A model generated the notes under the pieces. The model was not told the origin of the DNA and made no database searches. It saw only the letters and a list, made by a program, of their open reading frames with translations. A DNA stretch of 64,000 nucleotides, taken from positions 2,480,001-2,544,000 of the forward strand of contig NC_004347.2 of assembly GCF_000146165.2 (NCBI RefSeq), given 5' to 3'. Each line of letters starts with the position of its first letter. Position 1 is the stretch's first letter. This document shows, in pieces, positions 1 through 7,354 of the stretch. This DNA comes from Shewanella oneidensis MR-1 (GTDB lineage: Bacteria > Pseudomonadota > Gammaproteobacteria > Enterobacterales > Shewanellaceae). A program made the translations under genes and the position numbers.

Positions 1-292
1 TACGGATAAACTGCACCGCGAATGGCTAGCTTAATATTAGTGTATTGTGGTCAGATTAAGCTTGTTTTAAAGTCACTGTGCTGCACTGATGTAAAGGAAT
101 AAGCTTGCGTCGTCAATGAATACAAAAAAATAAGGATTTACAACTTGTTATTTGTGGTAGGAATCCTTTAAGCCAACCACGGTTTTAGGTAATATTCACT
201 TAGATTTACTGGATTTACGATATTAACGGGAACTCTTGTCACCGTTAAAAGTCAAAATGATCAGTTTGGATTAAATGCTAATGGAGCAAGAT
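1..292. other. intergenic region upstream of yccA
   Basis: No open reading frame that I can support and no RNA gene is visible here. The DNA is AT-rich and should carry the yccA promoter, but I cannot assign clear -35 and -10 boxes. The gene to the left lies outside the window. Confidence 0.4.
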
Positions 293-952
293 ATGACTCA
301 GCAAACCCTGTACTCAACGAGTGCAACAACTTTAGAAGTGAACAAACTTCTTAAAAATACTTATTTATTATTGGCCATGACCCTAGCCTTCTCTGCATTA
401 TGTGCAGGTTTAGCGATGGCGCTCAATATCAGCCCGCTGATGTCACTTGGTTTATCTATCGGTGGTTTAGTGCTGCTTTTTGTCACGCTTCGGAAAGCCG
501 ATTCAGCCGCAGGCATTTTCTGGGTGTTTGCCTTTACGGGCATGGAAGGCGCCTCATTAGGCTATATGCTTAACCATTACGCAGGAATGACAAACGGCTC
601 CGAGTTGATCATGCAAGCCTTTGGGTTAACATCGGTCATTTTTATTGCTCTGTCAGCCTATGCCGTCACCACCAAGAAGGATTTCTCTTTCATGCGTGGT
701 TTCTTATTTGCAGGACTGATAGTAGTGATTGCTGCCGCTATTATTAATATTTTTGTCGGTAACAGCGTCGCGTTTATGGCGATTAACGCAGGTCTGGCAT
801 TGTTGATGACAGGCTTTATTCTGTTCGATACTAGCCGAATCGTAAATGGCGGTGAGACTAATTACATCCGTGCAACTATCTCCTTGTACTTGGACTTTTT
901 AAACCTGTTCATTGCCATTTTGCATTTGCTTGGTATTGGTAACGATGATTGA
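293..952 (+). CDS. yccA: Bax inhibitor-1/YccA family inner-membrane protein
   Basis: This is a seven-helix integral membrane protein of the BI-1/YccA family. In E. coli YccA binds the membrane protease FtsH and modulates it, and is itself a slow FtsH substrate. The 219-residue product begins MTQQTLYSTS and is then almost continuously hydrophobic, with short loops and a conserved acidic end (GIGNDD). An upstream in-frame ATG exists at 275, but the GGAG at 283-286 sits at the right distance for the ATG at 293, and the resulting length equals that of E. coli YccA. It lies upstream of the tus genes, as yccA lies beside tusE in E. coli. A hairpin at 981-1000 probably ends its transcript. Confidence 0.88.
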   Translation: MTQQTLYSTSATTLEVNKLLKNTYLLLAMTLAFSALCAGLAMALNISPLMSLGLSIGGLVLLFVTLRKADSAAGIFWVFAFTGMEGASLGYMLNHYAGMTNGSELIMQAFGLTSVIFIALSAYAVTTKKDFSFMRGFLFAGLIVVIAAAIINIFVGNSVAFMAINAGLALLMTGFILFDTSRIVNGGETNYIRATISLYLDFLNLFIAILHLLGIGNDD

Positions 953-978
953 TCCCTTTTTAGGGAAACTTACGCTAA

Positions 979-1008
979 AATGGCCCTACTTATAGGGCCA
1001 TTTTTTTT
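979..1008 (+). terminator. intrinsic terminator-like hairpin between yccA and tusD
   Basis: Stem TGGCCCTA (981-988), loop CTTA, stem TAGGGCCA (993-1000), then eight T residues. It is a canonical rho-independent terminator for yccA. Its T-tract runs directly into the tusD start codon, leaving no room for a ribosome-binding site. Confidence 0.85.
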
Positions 1009-1401
1009 ATGATGAGCAAATTTATTATCCAAGTAAACGGGCCAGCCTATGGTTCGTCGGCAAGTGTGAATGCCCTACGTTTCACCCAAGCCTCGCTTCG
1101 AAGCGGACATGACGTTGTCTGTGTCTTTTTCTATCAGGATGGCGTGTATAACTCTACTGACTTTAATTTACCAGCATCCGACGAATATGATGTCGTAATG
1201 GGGTGGAAACAACTGGCAGCGCTGCACCAAGTGTCATTGGTAAACTGTGTATCGGCCGCGCTTAGACGTGGCATAGTGTCACAGCAGGAAGCACTAGAAA
1301 ACGGTCTAAGCCATTGGAATGTGCAAAGTTCGTTCATTATGGGTGGGCTGGGTGAACTGGTCACGGGTATTGAATCAGCCGATCGGTTGATCTGCTTTTA
1401 A
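1009..1401 (+). CDS. tusD: sulfurtransferase complex subunit TusD (DsrE family)
   Basis: TusD is the sulfur-accepting subunit of the cytoplasmic TusBCD hexamer, which takes persulfide sulfur from IscS via TusA and passes it to TusE and MnmA for 2-thiolation of wobble uridine in tRNA. The 130-residue protein has the DsrE-fold start FIIQVNGPAYGSS and the conserved cysteine in LVNC at about residue 80, which carries the persulfide in the family. It is first in the operon tusD-tusC-tusB-tusE. The start is a double ATG (1009 or 1012) right after a terminator T-tract, and no Shine-Dalgarno sequence is visible. The conserved N-terminus nevertheless forces the start to be here. Confidence 0.92.
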   Translation: MMSKFIIQVNGPAYGSSASVNALRFTQASLRSGHDVVCVFFYQDGVYNSTDFNLPASDEYDVVMGWKQLAALHQVSLVNCVSAALRRGIVSQQEALENGLSHWNVQSSFIMGGLGELVTGIESADRLICF

Positions 1402-1415
1402 GCTTCGGAAATCCT

Positions 1416-1772
1416 ATGAAAAAAATCTGTATATTGTTTCGAAGTGCGCCCCATGGCACGACAAAAGGCCGTGAAGCCTTAGATCTTGCTTTGCTAAGTG
1501 CTAGTTTTGAACAAGAAGTGAGTGTCGTATTTATTGATGAAGGTGTATTGCACCTTCTTAAAGATCAACAACCTGAGCTTATTGGTGGAAAAGATTATCT
1601 TGCGACACTGAAAGCCTTACCCCTCTATGATATTGAAACGGTTTTCGCCTGTAAACAGTCCTTAGGTGACTATGGATTAAGCCATGGTTTATTATCCATA
1701 CCGGTGACAATCTTAAATGATGAAGCGATTTCTGCTCATTTAAAGTTGGTCGATGAGGTCTTAGTATTCTAA
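1416..1772 (+). CDS. tusC: sulfurtransferase complex subunit TusC (DsrF family)
   Basis: TusC is the second subunit of the TusBCD sulfur relay for mnm5s2U34 tRNA modification. The 118-residue protein starts KKICILFRSAPHG and shows the DsrF signature region SAPHGTTKGREALDLAL. The catalytic cysteine of TusD is not required in this paralogue. A GGAAATCC ribosome-binding site lies just upstream, 14 bases after tusD. Its stop codon overlaps the tusB start by one base (TAATG), so the two are translationally coupled. Confidence 0.92.
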   Translation: MKKICILFRSAPHGTTKGREALDLALLSASFEQEVSVVFIDEGVLHLLKDQQPELIGGKDYLATLKALPLYDIETVFACKQSLGDYGLSHGLLSIPVTILNDEAISAHLKLVDEVLVF

Positions 1773-2053
1773 TGATTTTACATCATATTCAAACGTCGCC
1801 CAGCCGAGACAATGCCCTTAAGCTTTGCCTACGTTATGCCTGTAAAGAAGATGCGATTTTACTCTCTAGCGATGGCGTTAATGCCCTATTGTTGCGTCAA
1901 TGGGCAATGGCACTTTCACCCTTTAAGGTGATGGTACTTAAAGACGATGTAGTCGCCCGTGGCTTAGGCGAGCGTCTTAAAAATATTAATCAGATTGATT
2001 ACAACGAGTTTGTGGCGCAATCTCTCTTGCATGATAAGGTGATCACGTGGTAA
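1772..2053 (+). CDS. tusB: sulfurtransferase complex subunit TusB (DsrH family)
   Basis: TusB is the small DsrH-type subunit of the TusBCD complex. The 93-residue protein starts [10 protein letters not shown] and ends HDKVITW, both typical of the family. The ATG overlaps the last base of tusC and the gene overlaps tusE by seven bases, which shows one tightly coupled operon. The length is close to E. coli TusB (about 95 residues). Identification rests on the neighbours as much as on the sequence, because DsrH proteins are short and variable. Confidence 0.88.
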   Translation: MILHHIQTSPSRDNALKLCLRYACKEDAILLSSDGVNALLLRQWAMALSPFKVMVLKDDVVARGLGERLKNINQIDYNEFVAQSLLHDKVITW

Positions 2054-2385
2054 ATCCGCTTATGTTTAACGGTGTCGACATCGAGCGCGACCATCAAGGC
2101 TATTTAAAAAATATCGCCGACTGGCACCCCGATATGGCGCCGCTGTTAGCCCAAGAAGAAAATATTGAACTGACCAGCGCCCATTGGGAAGTCATTAACT
2201 TTGTTAGAGATTTTTATCTGGAATATAAAACCAGCCCAGCGATTCGCGTATTAGTCAAAGCCATTGGCCAAACACTCGGACCCGAAAAAGGCAACTCCAA
2301 ATACCTCTACACACTGTTCCCTGTAGGCCCTGCTAAACAGGCGACAAAAATTGCGGGATTGCCTAAACCTGCAAAGTGTATCTAG
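2047..2385 (+). CDS. tusE: sulfur relay protein TusE (DsrC family)
   Basis: TusE accepts sulfur from TusBCD and hands it to the tRNA thiouridylase MnmA. The 112-residue protein has the DsrC-family core (GYLKNIADW near the N-terminus and the helical segment [10 protein letters not shown]) and the essential penultimate cysteine in the C-terminal KPAKCI. A GTG start at 2047 is favoured because AAGGTG lies about six bases before it. The ATG at 2062, where similarity to other TusE proteins begins, is the alternative and has no comparable site. The gene overlaps tusB. A hairpin follows at 2421-2446. Confidence 0.9.
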   Translation: MVNPLMFNGVDIERDHQGYLKNIADWHPDMAPLLAQEENIELTSAHWEVINFVRDFYLEYKTSPAIRVLVKAIGQTLGPEKGNSKYLYTLFPVGPAKQATKIAGLPKPAKCI

Positions 2386-2420
2386 GTTGTTAAATGTGAG
2401 TTTTTAAATTCAACGTTTTT

Positions 2421-2446
2421 AAAGGCATATCTTAGGATATGCCTTT
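2421..2446. terminator. hairpin between tusE and the recQ-like gene
   Basis: Perfect 11-bp stem AAAGGCATATC / GATATGCCTTT with loop TTAG, placed between two convergent genes. The T-tract is short on both strands, so it may serve as a weak bidirectional terminator or an mRNA 3'-end stabiliser. Confidence 0.6.
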
Positions 2447-2461
2447 AAGTATCTGCTTGTT

Positions 2462-4426
2462 TTAAATCAAATGTTGTAATCTTTGTTTTATTTCGGCATA
2501 CCTTAAATTTTCGCAGCGACCAAAACCTGCAAGTTTACGCACTTGTAAACGGGTGAAGATCGGCAGACTCATTCCCGCTAAAAAGCGGCATTGGGTTTCA
2601 AGGGAAAGTGGCACCATACCTTTACTTCTAACGAGTTGGTTAAGTTCGTTAAGATCGGCACAAATACGCTGATCCTCTGGCCAAATTGGCGTATTGGAAT
2701 ACGTGAGTTTGGCCACTTGACCGCGACAAACACTGCAATGACCGCAGGATTTAGGTGCTGCATTATCGTCAAAATAGCGCGCTAAATTGTAATTTAAGCA
2801 AGTTGTTAGCTCAAAGAATCGCACTAATTGGGCAATCCTAGCCACTTCTTTGGCTTCCTTATCGGCAAAATAGTGATAGAGATCTTTTGCTAACGTGGGC
2901 GTAGACAATTTGACGGTTTCCACCTGATATACATCGGTAATTTGCTTGGTTTCTAATTCAATGAGTTGCTGACTTGCAAGGTATTCTAAGGCCGCCAACA
3001 CGCGGTTGCGTTCAGCTCCCGTGGCCTGATAAAGCGCATTAAAATCTAAACTTCCCCAAACACGTTTCATTTGGGTGTGCGTAAATATTTGGGTTAAAAA
3101 TGCCTGACGCTCAGGTGAAAACTGACTTAATACGTGCGCTTGAGGTTGGAGAAATCGATATTGAACATCAGCGTAGTAGGCATAAAGCGGTTTGATCACG
3201 CCCTGAAGTTCAAGCTGTACCAGAAGAGTCTTAAGTGGCAGCAATCTAATATTACTCTGATTGGCTAACTGATTCAGTTGCACTTCCCAATAATTAGCTT
3301 GGGTTTCTTGGCTAATGCTGTCAATCACGGTGGCAATACTTGCTAGCTCCGGTGTGTCGCCATACACAAAGTTTTCTACAGTGTTGATACCATCCAAATT
3401 AGCTAAGGTAACGCAATGGGAAAGTTGCCCATCACGCCCTGCGCGACCAATTTCTTGGCAGTAGTTTTCGATGGATTTAGGTAAGTCATAGTGGATCACA
3501 AAACGGATATTGCTTTTATCAATCCCCATGCCAAAGGCGATGGTTGCAACGACGATTTGAGTCTGACCTAGCATAAAATCATGCTGAATTTGCTGACGTT
3601 TATCATCATCAAACCCCGCATGGTAAGCCTGAGCAACAAAGCCCATGCTGCAAAGTTGTGATGCAACTTCTTCCGCTGTATGCTGCAACGTCACATAGAC
3701 AATCCCCGCACCATCAAAACTTTGTAGTTGTTGCTTGAGTATTCGTAATTTATTTTCACTGGCAACAGGTAGCACTGTTAAATCAAGATTTGACCGATAA
3801 AAACCTGTTTGCACAATGTGTTGTGGCTTTATATCGAAACGAATCGCCATATCCTGTTTGACTTTTCGCGTTGCGGTAGCGGTGAGTAACAGCACTAACG
3901 GAATCGATAACTCACGGCAATAATCGGGTAATTTCAAATAATCGGGACGAAAATTATGCCCCCATTCGGAGATACAGTGGGCTTCATCCACAACCAGCAT
4001 TGATAGTGGAATAGATTGAATAAACTGCCGAAAACGTTCATTTTTGAAGCGTTCAACTGACACCATCAACAATTTTAACTGGCCTGAACGCGCCTCTCGC
4101 ATGACCTGTTGGGTCTGTTCTGGCGTTAAAGTTGAGTCGATACTTGCCGCTTTAATGCCCTTCTGTTGCAAGAAATTCAATTGATCTTTAATCAAGGCCA
4201 ACAAAGGTGAAACCACTAAGGTTAAATGGGGAAGCTGAAGCGCGGTAAATTGGTAACAGAGTGATTTTCCTGAGCCCGTTGGAAATATCGCCAGGCTCGA
4301 TTGGCCCGCTAATAGCTGAGTGATAACCTCACCTTGGCCCGGTCTAAATTCTGAAAAACCAAATTGTTGCTGTAATCGTGAGATTAAAGCTGAGCCTTCG
4401 TCAGGCTGAGACGCTGAATAAGACAT
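2462..4426 (-). CDS. RecQ-family ATP-dependent DNA helicase
   Basis: A superfamily-2 3'-5' DNA helicase of the RecQ family, acting in recombination and repair of stalled forks. The 654-residue protein shows Walker A (GSGKS at residues 51-55), the DEAH box at 147-150, the helicase C-terminal motifs (ATIAFGMGIDKSNIRFVIH and QEIGRAGRDG) and the RecQ zinc-binding cysteines (one in TTCLNYN, then CGHCSVC). After the winged-helix region the C-terminus has no recognisable HRDC domain, so this may be a RecQ paralogue and not the orthologue of E. coli RecQ. It stands alone, convergent with tusE. Confidence 0.88.
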   Translation of the reverse strand: MSYSASQPDEGSALISRLQQQFGFSEFRPGQGEVITQLLAGQSSLAIFPTGSGKSLCYQFTALQLPHLTLVVSPLLALIKDQLNFLQQKGIKAASIDSTLTPEQTQQVMREARSGQLKLLMVSVERFKNERFRQFIQSIPLSMLVVDEAHCISEWGHNFRPDYLKLPDYCRELSIPLVLLLTATATRKVKQDMAIRFDIKPQHIVQTGFYRSNLDLTVLPVASENKLRILKQQLQSFDGAGIVYVTLQHTAEEVASQLCSMGFVAQAYHAGFDDDKRQQIQHDFMLGQTQIVVATIAFGMGIDKSNIRFVIHYDLPKSIENYCQEIGRAGRDGQLSHCVTLANLDGINTVENFVYGDTPELASIATVIDSISQETQANYWEVQLNQLANQSNIRLLPLKTLLVQLELQGVIKPLYAYYADVQYRFLQPQAHVLSQFSPERQAFLTQIFTHTQMKRVWGSLDFNALYQATGAERNRVLAALEYLASQQLIELETKQITDVYQVETVKLSTPTLAKDLYHYFADKEAKEVARIAQLVRFFELTTCLNYNLARYFDDNAAPKSCGHCSVCRGQVAKLTYSNTPIWPEDQRICADLNELNQLVRSKGMVPLSLETQCRFLAGMSLPIFTRLQVRKLAGFGRCENLRYAEIKQRLQHLI

Positions 4427-4504
4427 ATAGATACCCTTTTACCCTACACTTCAACAAGAAAAGGTCTAAGACTGAGGAAATGGTGAGTGCTATAAACCTA
4501 GTCA

Positions 4505-4831
4505 CTATGACTTTCTGGCTAAATATAAATTGATAAATGCGGTGAGCTTATCATTAAAGACTTCTTCAAATGTGTCGAGGTCTTGACCTAATGTATTGAA
4601 ATATATAGAAACCTGAGAGCGAGATAACCATTTGTTATCAATACTATATTCCATTTCAGGTAAAGTTTTATCGTAACGAGGCACTAAGGTCCACGTCACT
4701 AAGTCGACAGCAAAATGCTTCATTGCTTGCTGTGCTAAGTTGCAAAAAGCTTCAATATGTTCGCGACCATCTGGTCCAAGACAACCTGGTTCAACTCGGC
4801 AAAGTACTGATAGCTTTTTTGGCATTGACAT
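4505..4831 (-). CDS. uncharacterised small protein
   Basis: I do not recognise this family. The 108-residue product has no signal peptide or membrane segment. It has cysteines near the N-terminus (VLCRVEPGCLG and EAFCNLA) and an aromatic, mixed-charge C-terminal half, so it is probably a small soluble cytoplasmic protein. An AGGGA ribosome-binding site lies about seven bases before the first ATG. A second ATG (MPKKL) is six bases inside. The reading frame is uninterrupted and there is no credible competing frame, which supports a real gene. Confidence 0.65.
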   Translation of the reverse strand: MSMPKKLSVLCRVEPGCLGPDGREHIEAFCNLAQQAMKHFAVDLVTWTLVPRYDKTLPEMEYSIDNKWLSRSQVSIYFNTLGQDLDTFEEVFNDKLTAFINLYLARKS

Positions 4832-4985
4832 AGGTTTTCCCTGTAAGAAGCATTGGTAAATTTTTTGCGATTAAACACCCATCAAACAACATAGGCTACC
4901 GCTTAGTTCTCTTTAGTTTACGTTACATAATCAGGAAGTCACGTTACGACGATTTAAAACCTAAAGTTGTTAACTCAAATGAATA

Positions 4986-5489
4986 TTAGTCGGCAGATTG
5001 TTCTTCATTCGCGATAAAAACGGCTGCGGCATGCTCAGATAATAACGTATCGATGGCTTGATCAAAACTGTCTAAACGTTCAAGTTCCATATAGCGCTTT
5101 AACCGTAAAATAATATCCTTGCTCACTTCAATATGCGACTTCTTCTGACGCTTTTTAATTTGTGAAAGTTCTTTGCGAACCGTGCGCCAGCCTAAATCAC
5201 TAAAATACTGATTCAGCATTCGATTAATCAGTTGCAATTGGAGATCAACATTTTGATTTTTTTTACGCAATTGAACTAGCACATTTAAGTTAGCGATTAA
5301 TTCAGTGTAACTCGTAGATGTTTGCGCTATTAAGTTAAACCATTCGGCCTTCTCCCCTACAACATCTGGATGAACCATGCGATAAATTAATGGTAGGGCG
5401 AATACTAATTCCGCTTTATCTAATAACAATAATTTGCGCCCAGCGGTCGGTGCGGCATGGTGGTATTCCCAAAAATAGGTTGTCGTCAT
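4986..5489 (-). CDS. uncharacterised protein with probable ribbon-helix-helix DNA-binding segment
   Basis: I do not recognise the family. The 167-residue protein has a helical N-terminal part (about 20-110), a basic stretch (RQKKS, 114-118) and then residues 118-153, where SHIEVSKDII is followed by two predicted helices ending DTLL. That pattern resembles a ribbon-helix-helix DNA-binding unit: one beta strand, then helix A and helix B. The arrangement is loosely like that of MatP-type proteins, but I see no specific similarity and do not claim that identity. It could be a local regulator or nucoid protein. It lies 570 bases from a divergently oriented recombinase gene. Confidence 0.6.
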   Translation of the reverse strand: MTTTYFWEYHHAAPTAGRKLLLLDKAELVFALPLIYRMVHPDVVGEKAEWFNLIAQTSTSYTELIANLNVLVQLRKKNQNVDLQLQLINRMLNQYFSDLGWRTVRKELSQIKKRQKKSHIEVSKDIILRLKRYMELERLDSFDQAIDTLLSEHAAAVFIANEEQSAD

Positions 5490-6061
5490 TTATGTAGAAA
5501 ATTATAGCCCTTGGTAGGCAACATGATAACGATAAATGCTGAAATACAAAAGAATGGTTACACCATTTTATCTAGTGTTTTTTGCAATGGCTTTTCATTG
5601 AAGTAAATCTGAGGAGAAAAGGATCTGCTTCACTTCGATAGTGATGGCTAATCCCCTGTTTTTTGAGGCTAAATTCTAACCAATACAATATGCAAACATT
5701 CTTCCCCTTAGCCAATAAAATGGTTAAACCATAGTTTAAAAATAGGCTAGTTTCGCCACACTCTGTAGTAAACATAAAAATTCAGGTTGAGTGTTTTATC
5801 GGCAAAATTTGGATTGCTCCAGTGCGATTGGCTAATATTTAAGCGGAGTTATTCTAAAGGGTTGCCGATGGTTATATTTAGACAATATAAAGATTTCACG
5901 CTCCTTAACCTATCACTTCATTAATTGTTTTATTTATAACCAATTTGATTATTTTAAATTCAAACAATTCTTCTACCAGTGATAATGACGTTTATCACTG
6001 GTAGTAATGGCGACTATTTCCGTATAATTTAGCCAGTTTTATCGGCAGTGAAATAACATTA
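5490..6061. other. gene-poor AT-rich intergenic region
   Basis: About 570 bases without a supportable gene between two divergent genes. It contains a perfect inverted repeat at 5973-6004 and two short TGGTTA-ACCAT-type palindromes (near 5553-5568 and 5718-5731). The only open frame on the minus strand (5572-5775) has neither a ribosome-binding site nor a protein-like composition. Confidence 0.5.
5973..6004. repeat. perfect 13-6-13 inverted repeat upstream of the recombinase
   Basis: Left arm CTACCAGTGATAA (5973-5985), spacer TGACGT (5986-5991), right arm TTATCACTGGTAG (5992-6004). It ends 57 bases before the recombinase start codon. There is no T-tract after it, so it is not an ordinary terminator. 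Two inverted arms of this length around a 6-base centre is the geometry of a tyrosine-recombinase core site, and it would also fit a dimeric repressor operator. I saw no second copy in the window. Confidence 0.8.
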
Positions 6062-7171
6062 ATGTCAAAATCGATTCAAATTTATACCGCGGATGACAGT
6101 CATTCTCATCAAGCGGTGGGTATAAGCGCGAATTTAACAAAGCCATTTACACAAGGTGATAAGACATTTTTTGAAGAAAGTTCACTTCCTCAATCCGTGC
6201 ATGCTGACTTTTATAATGCAGCTTCCGAAACTGAGTATGAAATATCCAACAATACTCGCCGTGTATATCGAATTAGCTTTAGTTTTTTTGAACAGTATTG
6301 CCTCGAACATAATCTGCAATCTTTACCAGCCGATCCGCGCAGTATTATTTCATTTATCGGTCATCAAAAAGAATTACTGCAAGCTAGCACTGGGATGCAG
6401 CTTTCCAAACAAACTTTAACTACGCGGATTGCCGCCATTCGTTTCTACCATATTCAAGCAGGTTTTCCGACACCTACTGAGCACCCGCAGGTGATTCGAG
6501 TCATGCGCGGTTTGAGTCGTAATCATCATCGTCTAGTTCAAGATTATGATCAGCAACCCATAATGTACGATGAAGTTGAATTATTGATCCAAGCTGTAGA
6601 TCAACAGCCCCATCCCCTACTTCGTCTAAGAGACAAGGCCATCATTCAACTCGGTTTACAGGGGGGATTTCGCCGCTCCGAATTAGCAAATTTGAAGGTG
6701 CATTATTTAAGTTTTATGCGGGATAAATTAAAAGTGCGTCTGCCCTTTTCTAAAAGTAATCAGCAAGGGTTAAGAGAGTGGAAGAGTTTACCCGATTCTG
6801 AACCTTTTGCGGCTTATCATGCAGTAAAATCATGGTTAAATGAAAGTCAGATCACTGATGGGCATTTATTTCGATCTATTTCCCGTGATGGCAAGACATT
6901 AAGACCGTATCACGTAAACGATAATAGTAAGCCCAAATCTACATTTAGCCGAAATAGTGGTTTCTTAAATGGAGATGATATTTATCGGATCATTAAACAA
7001 TATTGTCTAAAAGCTGGATTACCCGCGCAATATTATGGCGCCCATAGTTTACGAAGTGGGTGTGTTACACAACTACATGAAAATAATAAAGATATATTGT
7101 ACATCATGGCTCGTACAGGGCATACTGATCCGCGCTCCTTACGCCATTATCTAAAACCGAAAGAAGATTAA
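6062..7171 (+). CDS. tyrosine-type site-specific recombinase (phage-integrase family)
   Basis: A complete tyrosine recombinase of 369 residues. The N-terminal SAM-like core-binding domain covers about residues 48-155 and the catalytic domain about 165-365. All catalytic residues can be placed: Arg204 in GGFRRSEL, probable Lys231 in the beta-hairpin, His328 and Arg331 in AHSLRSG, His354 in RTGHTD and the nucleophile Tyr363 in RHYLK. An N-terminal extension of about 45 residues precedes the core-binding domain. No phage, plasmid or integron genes surround it, so it is an orphan. The only candidate substrate nearby is the inverted repeat just upstream. The target and role cannot be told from sequence. 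Confidence 0.9.
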   Translation: MSKSIQIYTADDSHSHQAVGISANLTKPFTQGDKTFFEESSLPQSVHADFYNAASETEYEISNNTRRVYRISFSFFEQYCLEHNLQSLPADPRSIISFIGHQKELLQASTGMQLSKQTLTTRIAAIRFYHIQAGFPTPTEHPQVIRVMRGLSRNHHRLVQDYDQQPIMYDEVELLIQAVDQQPHPLLRLRDKAIIQLGLQGGFRRSELANLKVHYLSFMRDKLKVRLPFSKSNQQGLREWKSLPDSEPFAAYHAVKSWLNESQITDGHLFRSISRDGKTLRPYHVNDNSKPKSTFSRNSGFLNGDDIYRIIKQYCLKAGLPAQYYGAHSLRSGCVTQLHENNKDILYIMARTGHTDPRSLRHYLKPKED

Positions 7172-7268
7172 TATCCACTTTTTACTTAATTAATAACAGT
7201 AATTCAAGGGGCATTTTCTAAGTTAGGTTCCATTTTAATGAGCGTTAAAATTGTTAATTGCAGTATTT

Positions 7269-7301
7269 CTGTCATATAAAATCAGCGTTAGTGTCATATT
7301 G
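7269..7301 (+). promoter_or_regulatory. possible Pho box ahead of the PhoX-type phosphatase
   Basis: CTGTCATA at 7269-7276 and TGTCATA at 7292-7298 are spaced 22 bases apart, that is two 11-base PhoB half-site units, with a poor match in the middle unit. PhoB binds 11-base direct repeats with a CTGTCAT core. The distance to the gene start (about 55 bases) is suitable. The missing middle unit keeps this tentative. Confidence 0.4.
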
Positions 7302-7354
7302 ATACTTTAGGCTTAGCCACGAAATCTCATTCTTCGTACTAGCTGGAGTAAAAT

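Noticed and set aside
4986..5489. Identification of the RHH-like protein as MatP
   Set aside because: Only the general order of helices, RHH segment and tail is similar. I see no MatP-specific motif and no matS-like sites.
5572..5775. 67-codon minus-strand frame in the gap before the recombinase
   Set aside because: It has no ribosome-binding site, its composition is not protein-like, and it lies in AT-rich DNA where such frames arise by chance.
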